Of a stretch of DNA of 64,000 nt, positions 50,645-58,291 are shown piece by piece. This stretch comes from Paenibacillus xylanilyticus. GTDB taxonomy: Bacteria; Bacillota; Bacilli; Paenibacillales; Paenibacillaceae. Each line of letters begins with the position of its first letter. Positions within the stretch are counted from its first letter, which is position 1. Under the pieces are notes generated by a model. It was not told where the DNA came from. It saw only the letters and a program-made list of their open reading frames with translations, and searched no databases. The stretch lies in NCBI RefSeq assembly GCF_009664365.1, contig NZ_CP044310.1:5209501-5273500 (forward strand), written 5' to 3'. The translations under genes and the position numbers were made by a program.

Positions 50645-51627
50645 GACAGGAATCCTCCGCGTTTCAGAATGTCGCGAATCTCCTCTTTCGTCATCAACTG
50701 ATGTTCTGAACTGAAGCTGCTAAAGGAAACCGGAGGGCAGTTCGTGTAATGCTCACGCAATCCCGGTATGCCGAGTGTAGGGAGAATGACCAGATATTGT
50801 TCGTCGTAAACAACCGTTGTCATGCTCTCGAATTCACTCATCAGAATTTCATGAATTTTCTCACCAGGCCGGGTACCACGTTCCACAATGGCCACGTTCT
50901 CTACGCCGGAATCCTCAATGAGCACTTCTGCAAGATCCACAATTTTGCACGTAGGCATCGTCATGACAAAAATCTCCCCGCCTACACTCTCTACGGAAGC
51001 CTTGAACAGCAACGTGATGGCATCCTTCAGTGTGAGGAAGAACCGGGTCATATTCATATCCGTGATGGATACTTCACCTTTCTGACGAATCTGGTTCTTG
51101 AAGAGATGCACCACGCTGCCGTTGGTACCAAGTACATTTCCGCCCCGTACAGTCACAAAACGGGTATTGCTGTGCAGCAAATTCGCATATACGATTAATT
51201 TCTCGCCGATCGCCTTGGTCATGCCATAGAAATTGGATGGGTTGGCCGCCTTGTCAGTCGAGATATAGATGACTTTTTCAACATGGTTTTCGATGGCAGC
51301 CTCAATTACGTTCTGAGTACCAATCACGTTGGTTTTGAGCGCTTCATAAGGCTGATCTTCACATACCGGCACATGTTTGAGCGCCGCCAGATGGAATACA
51401 TAGTCCACTTGCTGGCAAGCCGCCGTTAATGCTTCCTTGTCACGAATATCCCCAATTCGGAAGTGAAGACGAGGATCCTCGAACTCGCGGCTCATGGCCA
51501 CCTGGCTTGATTCATTACGGGAGTAAACGATGATTTCCTTTGGATTTTGGGGCAGCAGCTGGGCCACGAGTTCATACCCCCATGATCCAGTACCGCCTGT
51601 CACGAGTATACGTTTATTTTCAAACAT
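50641..51627 (-). CDS. UDP-GlcNAc 4,6-dehydratase/5-epimerase-like (WbjB/CapE/FnlA family)
   Basis: 328-aa soluble SDR: ILVTGGTGSWGYELVAQLL, IGDIRDKEAL, VFHLAALKHVPVCED (the conserved AALKHVP), YISTDKAANPSNFYGMTKAIGE with the catalytic Met-Thr-Lys variant, and VRGGNVLGTNGSVV. It lacks the membrane spans of CapD/PglF, matching the short CapE/FnlA type that starts UDP-N-acetyl-L-fucosamine or L-quinovosamine synthesis. The ATG at 51627 has GGAGGG upstream and overlaps the 2-epimerase stop by 8 nt. Confidence 0.9.
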   Translation of the reverse strand: MFENKRILVTGGTGSWGYELVAQLLPQNPKEIIVYSRNESSQVAMSREFEDPRLHFRIGDIRDKEALTAACQQVDYVFHLAALKHVPVCEDQPYEALKTNVIGTQNVIEAAIENHVEKVIYISTDKAANPSNFYGMTKAIGEKLIVYANLLHSNTRFVTVRGGNVLGTNGSVVHLFKNQIRQKGEVSITDMNMTRFFLTLKDAITLLFKASVESVGGEIFVMTMPTCKIVDLAEVLIEDSGVENVAIVERGTRPGEKIHEILMSEFESMTTVVYDEQYLVILPTLGIPGLREHYTNCPPVSFSSFSSEHQLMTKEEIRDILKRGGFLS

Positions 51628-52711
51628 GTATTTTCCCTCCAAGCAGAAATTTGACCACTTTACCGGATACATCTGTTGCCTTGTAACCTTGCGGGCATTC
51701 CCAGTCACTTGCCATCTCCGTCATGACCTTCACACATCCCGCAATGCGGGCTGCATCCAGCCCGGAGACTACGTTGCTGCCGCAGTCCACCGTCTCTGGA
51801 CGTTCGGTTGTCCGCCGCATGGTGACTGTGGGTACACCCATGATGCAGCATTCTTCCTGAACGGTACCGCTGTCCGTCAGTGCACAGCGTGCATGACGTT
51901 CCAGCATGACGAAGTCAAAAAAGCCGAACGGTTCGTGGAATTCCACAAGCGGATTCATCTCCAGCTGCAAATGTTCTGCGATACGGATGGCCGTTCGGGG
52001 ATGGATGCTGCAGATCACCCGCAGGCCGTGCTCTTCCGCAACCTGGTTCAGTCCTTTCATGATCTCCAGCAGATGAGGCGGATGATCTACATTTTCTGCC
52101 CGGTGGGCGGTTACCAAAAAGTACTGCCCGGACTTCAGCTTGAGCTTTTTCAATATTTTGCTGGCGTTCACTTGGGCGTCATAGTGACGCATGACTTCGT
52201 ATATCGGATTGCCCGTGAGCACAATTCGCCGACTGGGCACACCTTCATTAACCAGGTGCTTCTTGCTCTGTTCGGTATAAGGCATATTAATGGTCGATAT
52301 GGCATCAATGACTTTTCGATTTTTCTCTTCAGGTACATCCAGATCGAAGCACCGATTGCCTGCCTCCATATGGACGACCGGAATCCCCATGCGTTCAGCC
52401 AGCACGGCACAGAGTGCACTGTTGGTATCACCCAGCAGCAGCACTTTGTCCGGCTTTTCCTGAAGCAGCAGATCTTCCATTTGAGTAAACATGGAGGATA
52501 GCTGTCGGCCCAGCGAGGCAGCTTCGTCCTGAAGGACGTAGTCTGGCGCCCGCAGGCCCATTTCCTTGAAAAACTGACCGCTGAGACTTTCCGTGAAGTT
52601 CTGTCCTGTGTGCACAAGAATATGCTTGGACGCGTACTGGTCCAGCTTGGAAATGATCAGGCTGAGCCGGATAATCTCTGGTCTCGTGCCCAGCACCGTC
52701 ATGATCTTCAT
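51620..52711 (-). CDS. wecB: UDP-N-acetylglucosamine 2-epimerase family (WecB/WbjD/CapG-like)
   Basis: 363 aa, GT-B-like epimerase. Seen: MTVLGTRPEIIRLSLIISKLD, HTGQNFTESLSG, LLGDTNSALCAVLAERMGIPVVHMEAGNR, YFLVTAHRAENVD, and ALTDSGTVQEECCIMGVPTVTMRRTTERPETV. It is adjacent to the 4,6-dehydratase and reductase, so it more probably carries out the last C-2 inversion of a UDP-L-amino sugar than forms ManNAc. Start ATG at 52711, 13 nt after the preceding glycosyltransferase, with a weak ribosome site. Confidence 0.9.
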   Translation of the reverse strand: MKIMTVLGTRPEIIRLSLIISKLDQYASKHILVHTGQNFTESLSGQFFKEMGLRAPDYVLQDEAASLGRQLSSMFTQMEDLLLQEKPDKVLLLGDTNSALCAVLAERMGIPVVHMEAGNRCFDLDVPEEKNRKVIDAISTINMPYTEQSKKHLVNEGVPSRRIVLTGNPIYEVMRHYDAQVNASKILKKLKLKSGQYFLVTAHRAENVDHPPHLLEIMKGLNQVAEEHGLRVICSIHPRTAIRIAEHLQLEMNPLVEFHEPFGFFDFVMLERHARCALTDSGTVQEECCIMGVPTVTMRRTTERPETVDCGSNVVSGLDAARIAGCVKVMTEMASDWECPQGYKATDVSGKVVKFLLGGKIHV

Positions 52712-52724
52712 CGTTATCCCGCCT

Positions 52725-54275
52725 TCATCGTGTATTGGAACCTTTCCGACGCGCCCGGCGCCTTGACCTGGAAGTCGTGCGCTTGCGAGCCGTTGGTTTC
52801 GCCCTGTACAGATGCTTTCTCTTTTGCTGAGCTGCTTTTCGGGTTCGCTTCTTTACCCCCGTTTTCCGTTTCCTGACCTTGCTCGCCGGACGCTTTTCAA
52901 TCACATCAGCGGGAACAGGGTGGCCTACGGCAATCGGCGGAAGTGGAGAGAGTGGTAATGCCTGAATAACCGACAGCGGGAACAGAAGTGCTCTGACTGC
53001 CCCGGGGTCCAGGGCAAGTACGGTACGCAAACCGCCTTCTCCCCAGGTATACACCGGGCCATTAGGTGCCTGAATGTAAGGGAACCAGCCAGGGTATCGC
53101 AGCAACCACTGTGTCACCATCGTATGCATGCCAGCCCTGTAGGTTTCAATTCCATACAATCGTTCCGCTTCTGCCCGGCCTCGCCAGGCCATATCGGACG
53201 CCAGCTCCGTGTCATTCAGCAGGGTCGTCGCCAAGACGGCAAGTGCATTGCTGTCTCCAGGAGGAGCAAGAAATTGGCCGCTGCCGACTCCTTCCAGCAG
53301 CTCCGACAGACCGCCCTGGGCAAAAGCAATAACCGGTTTGGCAAAATAAACGCCCTCCAGCGCAGTCATGCCAAAGCCTTCCTTGACCATGCTCGGAATA
53401 ACCACCATATCCATCGCTGTATAGGCAAGAGATACATTCTCTTCAAATGTCGTAAAGGTAAATCTGCGGGCATATCCTGACTTCTTCACCCGTGCTACGC
53501 ATTCGTCATAGTACTTTTTGTCTGCTGGCGCACCAATGATCCAGTACCTGGCTTTTGAGTGGGTTTCGCAGAGCTGCAGTGCCATGTCAATGAAAGGTCT
53601 CAGCCCTTTGGCATCATATATAAAAGAAGAGATATAGCCGATACAGACATGCGAGTTCCTGAAACCGAGCTCCTTGCGCTTGCGTTCACGCAAATGAAGC
53701 CAGCGGTCCGGGGCAGGCAGTGCGGGGTCCCAGGTTGGTGGAAGAACCGACAGCTTGCCGCTCATGCCCGCATGTTTGAACGGGGCCGCAGCCGTCTCGG
53801 ATATGCCGATAATCCAGTCCGAATATCGGTCGATCATCTGCACCGCTTCGTCTGTATGAGCATTGATCTGAATAATCTCCGTAATCTTCCAGATGACTGG
53901 AATCTGCAGCGATTTGGCTGCAATGGCAGGCAGCACATTCACACAGGTATTCGTCAATACCAGCGCAGGAGAAGTTTCCCTGATAAGGGAAACCACGTCC
54001 TGATAAGCTGGTGTGTAACGAAGCTGTTCTGCATCATTGGCAATGCCCTGGTAGGGTGTGTACACACCGTGAAGCATGGGCAGCGAGCATATCTTGACCT
54101 GAATATCGAATCTCCGCGCAAGTCCGGCGAGCTTGCCTTCCTGCGGAGCAACAAGCACGCAGTCGAAGATGGAGCCCATTTCCCTCATAAAATGGAGCAA
54201 AAGTTTCTCTGCCCCGGTAATACTCCGGGTATTGCACACATGGGAAAACAACATGAGTTTCGGTTTAGTCGCCAT
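52725..54275 (-). CDS. GT4 glycosyltransferase with a very basic C-terminal tail
   Basis: 516 aa from the ATG at 54275. The GT-B core has MLFSHVCNTRSITGAEKLLLHFM, VIWKITEIIQINAHTDE, VCIGYISSFIYDAKGLRPF and VVIPSMVKEGFGMTALEGVYFAKPVIAF (E-x7-E). About 430 residues in, it continues into a proline-rich segment and a final ~50 residues made largely of Lys/Arg (VRKRKTGVKKRTRKAAQQKRK, then RSRRRARRK). A tail like this could bind the acidic spore surface or polyanions. A perfect AGGAGGTG lies 42 nt upstream, separated from the ATG by a 15-bp hairpin; a GTG overlapping the SD is in frame but badly placed. Confidence 0.87.
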   Translation of the reverse strand: MATKPKLMLFSHVCNTRSITGAEKLLLHFMREMGSIFDCVLVAPQEGKLAGLARRFDIQVKICSLPMLHGVYTPYQGIANDAEQLRYTPAYQDVVSLIRETSPALVLTNTCVNVLPAIAAKSLQIPVIWKITEIIQINAHTDEAVQMIDRYSDWIIGISETAAAPFKHAGMSGKLSVLPPTWDPALPAPDRWLHLRERKRKELGFRNSHVCIGYISSFIYDAKGLRPFIDMALQLCETHSKARYWIIGAPADKKYYDECVARVKKSGYARRFTFTTFEENVSLAYTAMDMVVIPSMVKEGFGMTALEGVYFAKPVIAFAQGGLSELLEGVGSGQFLAPPGDSNALAVLATTLLNDTELASDMAWRGRAEAERLYGIETYRAGMHTMVTQWLLRYPGWFPYIQAPNGPVYTWGEGGLRTVLALDPGAVRALLFPLSVIQALPLSPLPPIAVGHPVPADVIEKRPASKVRKRKTGVKKRTRKAAQQKRKHLYRAKPTARKRTTSRSRRRARRKGSNTR

Positions 54276-54329
54276 GGCTGCACAGACCTGCATGCATATC
54301 GGATGCAGGTCTGTGCACACCTCCTCCCG
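54273..54329 (-). promoter_or_regulatory. Shine-Dalgarno / hairpin / start codon arrangement
   Basis: Minus-strand order: AGGAGGTG (54325-54318), then a perfect 15-bp inverted repeat (54303-54317 with 54279-54293, 9-nt loop), then GCC and ATG (54275-54273). Folding would bring the SD to about 5 nt plus one stem width from the ATG. Without folding the spacing is over 40 nt. Confidence 0.7.
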
Positions 54330-54337
54330 ACCGGAAA

Positions 54338-55477
54338 TTAAGGGAATATAATGGTCAGCATTTCATTAATCCTTCTGCCATACGTGTGTTCCTTGAGCGT
54401 CCGTTCCAATCCGCGGAGGGCGATTTCACGGCGCTCTTTCTCGTGCGTAAGATAGTATTCAACTTTATCGAGCAGCTCTTGAGGAGAAGAATAGGTTTCG
54501 ATCTCTACACCCGGCTTATAGAACCGCGCCAGGTCATCACGTGCATCCGTCAGCTGCAGTGTTGCGGAAGCCGAGATCTCGAACGTTCTTGGATTCGGCG
54601 AAGCTGGTGGTATTTTGAGATGGTTGTTATTGACGGAATCATCCTCGTGGGAACGGTGCAGGTTGATCACAATTTTAGTCCCGTTATATACATCATTGGT
54701 TTCCTGCGGACTCATCCAGCGTCCATGCTCAATCTTCTCGCCATAGGCTTCATAGCCAGGCAGACGGTCCCACCAGATCCCATTAAATACCGTATTGTGC
54801 GACATGATCTGTGCCATGATTGGATTGAAGAAATAAACCCGGTTCCAGTAAGCCGATCCGATAAAACTGACGTCCCGGTGCAAGGGAGATGGCGTCGTGA
54901 TCGGGAAGTAATGATTGGTGAATGCCGCAAACGGCAGGTAGTGTACAGATGCACAGCCGCTCTGACGGTATAGTTCTACGCAGTTCAATTCGAGTGTGAA
55001 GATATGATCGAAGTGATGGACACGTTCCATCGTCATATCCGTGTAGTACGGATCATCCGTCAGCCAGATTGCTGTCGGAATCCCTGCCTGGCGAATCGCA
55101 TCAACATGCTCGAGCGGAATGTCCATGCCATCCAGGACAAGAACCAAATCGGGGCGATTTTGCAGCGCAATTTCAGATACCGGCTGCCGCGGATCAGTCA
55201 GCGACACCTGAGCAACCATGCCTTGCAGGGTCGCCATAATCGCCTCATCCAGCGGTGAATAGGGGAATCCTTTACCCGAAGAGACGTACAGGACGTGGAT
55301 CTGCCGGAAAGGCAATGGTTCCTGTGCGCAATTGACAATATAGTTGGCACGCCCGCGCAGGTACCCTTCTTCCTTGCCTGCATCATAACCGGCATGCTGC
55401 CCGTTTTTGCGTGCCTGTTCAGCCAGGCTGAGTACTGGCGTATGGTAATTCCTCTTTTTACGGTGTTTGATAGACAT
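54338..55477 (-). CDS. CgeB-family protein, copy A (spore-surface glycosyltransferase-like)
   Basis: 379 aa. CgeB-type glycosyltransferase: VLYVSSGKGFPYSPLDEAIM, DLVLVLDGMDIPLEHVDAIRQAGI, AIWLTDDPYYTDMT, VSFIGSAYWNRVYFF and NPRTFEISASATLQLTDARDDLARFYKPG. CgeB of Bacillus lies in the sigma-K/GerE-controlled crust gene set. Residues 1-45 are basic, then carry a GQHAGYDAGKEEGYLRGR glycine/aromatic repeat also seen in neighbouring proteins. The ATG at 55477 has AAGGAG upstream; frames reaching further back are unsupported. Confidence 0.88.
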   Translation of the reverse strand: MSIKHRKKRNYHTPVLSLAEQARKNGQHAGYDAGKEEGYLRGRANYIVNCAQEPLPFRQIHVLYVSSGKGFPYSPLDEAIMATLQGMVAQVSLTDPRQPVSEIALQNRPDLVLVLDGMDIPLEHVDAIRQAGIPTAIWLTDDPYYTDMTMERVHHFDHIFTLELNCVELYRQSGCASVHYLPFAAFTNHYFPITTPSPLHRDVSFIGSAYWNRVYFFNPIMAQIMSHNTVFNGIWWDRLPGYEAYGEKIEHGRWMSPQETNDVYNGTKIVINLHRSHEDDSVNNNHLKIPPASPNPRTFEISASATLQLTDARDDLARFYKPGVEIETYSSPQELLDKVEYYLTHEKERREIALRGLERTLKEHTYGRRINEMLTIIFP

Positions 55478-55530
55478 ACCGCCACTCCTTCTGTATGAAA
55501 TAACGTTCGCTGTATTGCAGGTTTGCTGTT

Positions 55531-56625
55531 CTACACATGTTCCAGCAGCTGGGCGATTCGGCGGGCAAACGTATGCTGGTTCAACGTGGTCAACAGCCCC
55601 CGCCAAGCCATGGCCTGCCGTTCTTGCTCATGCTTCAGGTAATATTTGATTTTGCTCTCCAGTTCAGCTGCTGTCGTAAACGTCTCAATGTCGTAACCCG
55701 GCTGGTAAAAGCGGGGCAAGTCACCGCGTGCATCCGTAATCTGCATTGTGCCGCAGGCATTGATCTCATACGTTCTTGGATTAATGGATCGCCCTTGCAG
55801 ATGATGCGTATTGCGATTGTCCTCGCCATTCTCGCAGGTCCGGTGAACATTAATGACAATCTTGGCGCCGTTGTAATAATTAACAGTTGAGCTTGGATCG
55901 ATCCATCCCTCATGGATAAAAGGGCCGAGTACATCCGACCGTGTCAGCCGGTGCCACTGGCTGCCGGCAATGAATACCTTTTTGGTCGCCAGAAAAGGGG
56001 CCAGCTCATCGAACAAGGCGATCCGGTTCCAGAAGCCTGTGCCGATAAAACAAATATCGTATTGGTGCTGAGGCTCGATGCGACGAGGCTGGAACATGCC
56101 GGGATTAACCGCGAGTGGCATATAGATGACTCTGCTCGCTCCGTTCCCTCCGTAAAATGGAACCGCAGCTTCTTCATGCGTGAACACCACATCGTAATGC
56201 CTGCAGATGGTCGCCGTATCTTCGGTAAAATACGGATCATCCACAAACCATACTGCTGTCCGAATACCGAGAGCCCGTATCCCGTCTACCTGTTCCAGGT
56301 GATCCGCAGGAAAAACGTGCAATCCGTTCATGACCAACACGACATCCGGCCTGTGCTGACTTGCATCCTGCAGCATGGTTGCCGGCGACCCGACAACACA
56401 TTCACGCACAGACTGCTGCAGAGCTAAGATGACACCTTCATCGATGGCATCAAATCCTTGCGGAATGTACAGTACTTTCATATCCCGCATGGTCGGCTCA
56501 AACATCTGAACTCGCTCCATCATGGCCTGACAGCCGCCGAATCTGCGGCCTTCAGCATATCCGCTGCGGTAAGCTATCTTCGCTTCCGGAAGCGATCGGT
56601 GTCGTTTTTTTGCCACATCCTTCAC
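55531..56625 (-). CDS. CgeB-family protein, copy B
   Basis: 364 aa, parallel to copy A along its length: MKVLYIPQGFDAIDEGVIL, DVVLVMNGLHVFPADHLEQVDGI, AVWFVDDPYFTED, ICFIGTGFWNRIALF, and NPRTYEINACGTMQITDARGDLPRFYQPG. The short N-terminal segment AYRSGYAEGRRFGG resembles the glycine/aromatic repeats of copy A. The GTG start at 56625 follows AAGGAAG; a GTG three codons later is the alternative. Tandem copies suggest two successive sugar additions or two acceptors. Confidence 0.87.
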   Translation of the reverse strand: MKDVAKKRHRSLPEAKIAYRSGYAEGRRFGGCQAMMERVQMFEPTMRDMKVLYIPQGFDAIDEGVILALQQSVRECVVGSPATMLQDASQHRPDVVLVMNGLHVFPADHLEQVDGIRALGIRTAVWFVDDPYFTEDTATICRHYDVVFTHEEAAVPFYGGNGASRVIYMPLAVNPGMFQPRRIEPQHQYDICFIGTGFWNRIALFDELAPFLATKKVFIAGSQWHRLTRSDVLGPFIHEGWIDPSSTVNYYNGAKIVINVHRTCENGEDNRNTHHLQGRSINPRTYEINACGTMQITDARGDLPRFYQPGYDIETFTTAAELESKIKYYLKHEQERQAMAWRGLLTTLNQHTFARRIAQLLEHV

Positions 56626-56767
56626 CCTGTCTTCCTTTCAGGAGATTCCGTATCCGTTTCTCCCCGAGATTGGTCTTCCCTCTAAAGGATATGCCCCGGG
56701 GTCAGATGCATCATGGACGGGTGTCCTGCAAGGCGCAAAATTGGCGTCTGCCCTCCACATTGGCCTG

Positions 56768-56830
56768 TACGGGCATGTCCGCTTCTGCGGCCATGCAAAT
56801 CACCCGGAGGGATAAATCCCCCGGGTGATC
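56768..56830. repeat. Two adjacent GC-rich hairpins inside the glycan operon
   Basis: First: GCATG-T-CCGC / GCGG-C-CATGC (about 56773-56796). Second: ATCACCCGG / CCGGGTGAT (56799-56807 with 56821-56829). No T tract follows on the minus strand, so these are more likely RNA-processing or stability elements between the small-protein genes and the cgeB genes than full terminators. The rest of the 256-bp interval 56626-56881 shows nothing else. Confidence 0.45.
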
Positions 56831-56881
56831 CTATGTGCTGGACCTGCAGCAATCCGTCTGCCACTGATCAGGCCTATTCGG

Positions 56882-57223
56882 TTATTGTGCCTTGTACGCC
56901 AGCTGATGTCCGTCCTCGAAACCCTTGGCGAAACCCGCGTTGAATCCCTCGTTGTACGCCTCGTTGTAGCCCTGACTGTACGCGTTGTCCGGGTTCGGAT
57001 CGGTAGGGGTAGCCGGGACGACTGGTTGTACGGGCTTCGGACTCCGGTGCCGCCGGACCGAACGTTTCTTTTTTTTGAGCCACGCACTACGTCCTTTAAG
57101 CGTGCGTTTGTGCAGTACACGTTTGCCTTTGATGGCACGCAGCTTACGGACTTTGCGCAGACGTGCACCACGTGTAAGCAAAGCTCTTTTCGTTCTAAGC
57201 TTCAACTTTTTCTTTCTCAACAT
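56882..57223 (-). CDS. Basic protein with C-terminal G-[YF]-x-x repeats, 113 aa
   Basis: No known family. Residues 1-58 are extremely Lys/Arg rich (LRKKKLKLRTKRALL, VRKLRAIKGKRVLHKR, WLKKKKRSVRRHR). A Pro/Thr linker follows, and the last ~35 residues repeat a four-residue unit: GYNEAYNEGFNAGFAKGFEDG. The two-part design suggests a structural or scaffold role: a polyanion-binding basic part and a glycine-zipper-like assembly part. The ATG at 57223 has GGAGG 9 nt upstream and starts 1 nt after the preceding stop. Co-expressed with CgeB proteins that share the repeat. Confidence 0.75.
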   Translation of the reverse strand: MLRKKKLKLRTKRALLTRGARLRKVRKLRAIKGKRVLHKRTLKGRSAWLKKKKRSVRRHRSPKPVQPVVPATPTDPNPDNAYSQGYNEAYNEGFNAGFAKGFEDGHQLAYKAQ

Positions 57224-57224
57224 A

Positions 57225-57524
57225 TCAACATTCCTCCTGTATGTCCCGAACGATACGTACCGCATATTCAGGTTCTTTGAGCCACGGCAAGCCGGGCTCC
57301 CCTTGCTGAATTCGTGCTAACCTGATCCCCGTAACCATACGGGACATTTCTTCCTGATACCTGCTCAGCAGACGAATGTTCTCGGCAAGACTGCGGGCAG
57401 ATACTTCCGAATGAGCGGTTACGCTGGCTACACTGTCCAGAATGCGTGCCAGGGCCTGCTGGCTGTGTGCAATGGATTCAATGAGAGCCAGTTTAACTTC
57501 CTGCTCACGCTGCAGCAGACTCAT
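57225..57524 (-). CDS. Small helical protein, 99 aa (paralogue of 57883-58170)
   Basis: All-helical and soluble, beginning MSLLQREQEVKLALIESIAHSQQALARILDS. The IAHSxQxLARxL stretch recurs in the 95-aa protein two genes upstream, so the two are related. Such short proteins occur near spore-coat glycosylation genes in Bacillales and are often mislabelled as sugar epimerases; no catalytic motif is present. The ATG overlaps the preceding stop (ATGA). The C-terminal part has Trp/Pro (GEPGLPWLKEPE). Possibly a structural or oligomerising surface component. Confidence 0.7.
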   Translation of the reverse strand: MSLLQREQEVKLALIESIAHSQQALARILDSVASVTAHSEVSARSLAENIRLLSRYQEEMSRMVTGIRLARIQQGEPGLPWLKEPEYAVRIVRDIQEEC

Positions 57525-57859
57525 TTTCCCATGTCTCCAAGATCCATGCCGCCAAACATGCCTCCGTCCATCCCGCCTTCTTCAGCACTGTTATCGACCA
57601 TGACAGCTTTCAGGTTGTTGCAGAGCCCTGTTTCCATCCGGGTTAACCCTTCCAGCATTTCAACCAGCTGATCATGCATTTTCAGCGGTTCTGCCACCTG
57701 ATCACCGTGGGTTAGAAATGCTTCACCGTTCAGGTGATTCAGCGCCCAATTCCGAACTTTCTCAGCTTCAATCGCCTTGGCTTCAAGGATCAGTGCAATG
57801 TTCCATTGCATCTTGGCTGCAGCATCCAGCATCAGTATGAGACTTTGTTCTCTGCTCAT
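57521..57859 (-). CDS. Small helical protein, 112 aa
   Basis: Mostly alpha-helical (SLILMLDAAAKMQWNIALILEAKAIEAEKVRNWALNHL is one long predicted helix region), with a C-terminal Gly/Met/Asp-rich tail (GGMDGGMFGGMDLGDMGK). No family recognised with confidence. GGTGAG lies before the ATG, and the gene overlaps the next by 4 nt. It lies between two paralogous helical proteins and is probably part of the same structure (inference). Confidence 0.68.
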   Translation of the reverse strand: MSREQSLILMLDAAAKMQWNIALILEAKAIEAEKVRNWALNHLNGEAFLTHGDQVAEPLKMHDQLVEMLEGLTRMETGLCNNLKAVMVDNSAEEGGMDGGMFGGMDLGDMGK

Positions 57860-57882
57860 GTTCTCTCACCCGCCTTCCGGGC

Positions 57883-58170
57883 TTATTCTTCCTCTTGACC
57901 TGCCATCTCCCGCATGACCTGGGTCAGCGTTTCGGCAACAGCTTCCTCCAGATCCGCAAGGCCCCCCAAATAGGAGATGATGCTTTTGTTGATTTGTCCA
58001 GAGCTATCCAGCAGACCCTCTACGCCATCCAACTCCGGTTCGATATCCGGCAAATGATTAATAATTTCAGACATCCGCACAGCGACTTGACGTTTGGCAT
58101 CCAATACTCGTGCAAGCTGCTGGTGTGAGTGTGCAATATGTGTGAGTATTTCATCAACTTTGCTCTGCAT
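57883..58170 (-). CDS. Small helical protein, 95 aa; first gene of the glycan operon
   Basis: All-helical, MQSKVDEILTHIAHSHQQLARVLDAKRQVAVRMSE, ending in an acidic EEE. Related to the 99-aa protein by the IAHSxQxLARxL segment. The ATG at 58170 has AAGGAGG 6 nt upstream; a longer frame to 58230 is unsupported. It opens an apparently continuous minus-strand operon reaching to 48184. A sigma-K-like -10 lies about 70 nt upstream. Confidence 0.7.
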   Translation of the reverse strand: MQSKVDEILTHIAHSHQQLARVLDAKRQVAVRMSEIINHLPDIEPELDGVEGLLDSSGQINKSIISYLGGLADLEEAVAETLTQVMREMAGQEEE

Positions 58171-58209
58171 GGTCCTCCTCCTTACCGTCACGGCCTGCTT
58201 CACCCATAG

Positions 58210-58259
58210 AAAAACCCGGCCTATCAGCATTTGCCTGCTACAGCATATGCCGGGCCGGG
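58210..58259 (-). terminator. Terminator of the cystine-type ABC operon
   Basis: CCCGGCC/GGCCGGG stem (58215-58221 with 58253-58259) with a long loop, followed by TTTTTC on the minus strand, 33 nt past the ATPase stop. The proposed promoter of the glycan operon overlaps it. Confidence 0.7.
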
Positions 58260-58269
58260 ATCGTCAGTT
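58241..58269 (-). promoter_or_regulatory. Possible sigma-K-like promoter of the glycan operon
   Basis: Minus strand AACT (58266-58269), 16 bp, CATATGCTG (58241-58249). Two positions differ from MACM-N16-CATANNNTA. Transcription would start inside the terminator loop of the upstream operon, so the new RNA would lack the terminator's 5' arm. Confidence 0.35.
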
Positions 58270-58291
58270 ACTCCAGCTTGCGCCTATATCG

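Noticed and set aside
51530-52501. 323-codon plus-strand frame opposite wecB and the dehydratase
   Set aside because: Rich in His/Phe/Cys from antisense codons; the minus-strand genes have intact family motifs over the same bases.
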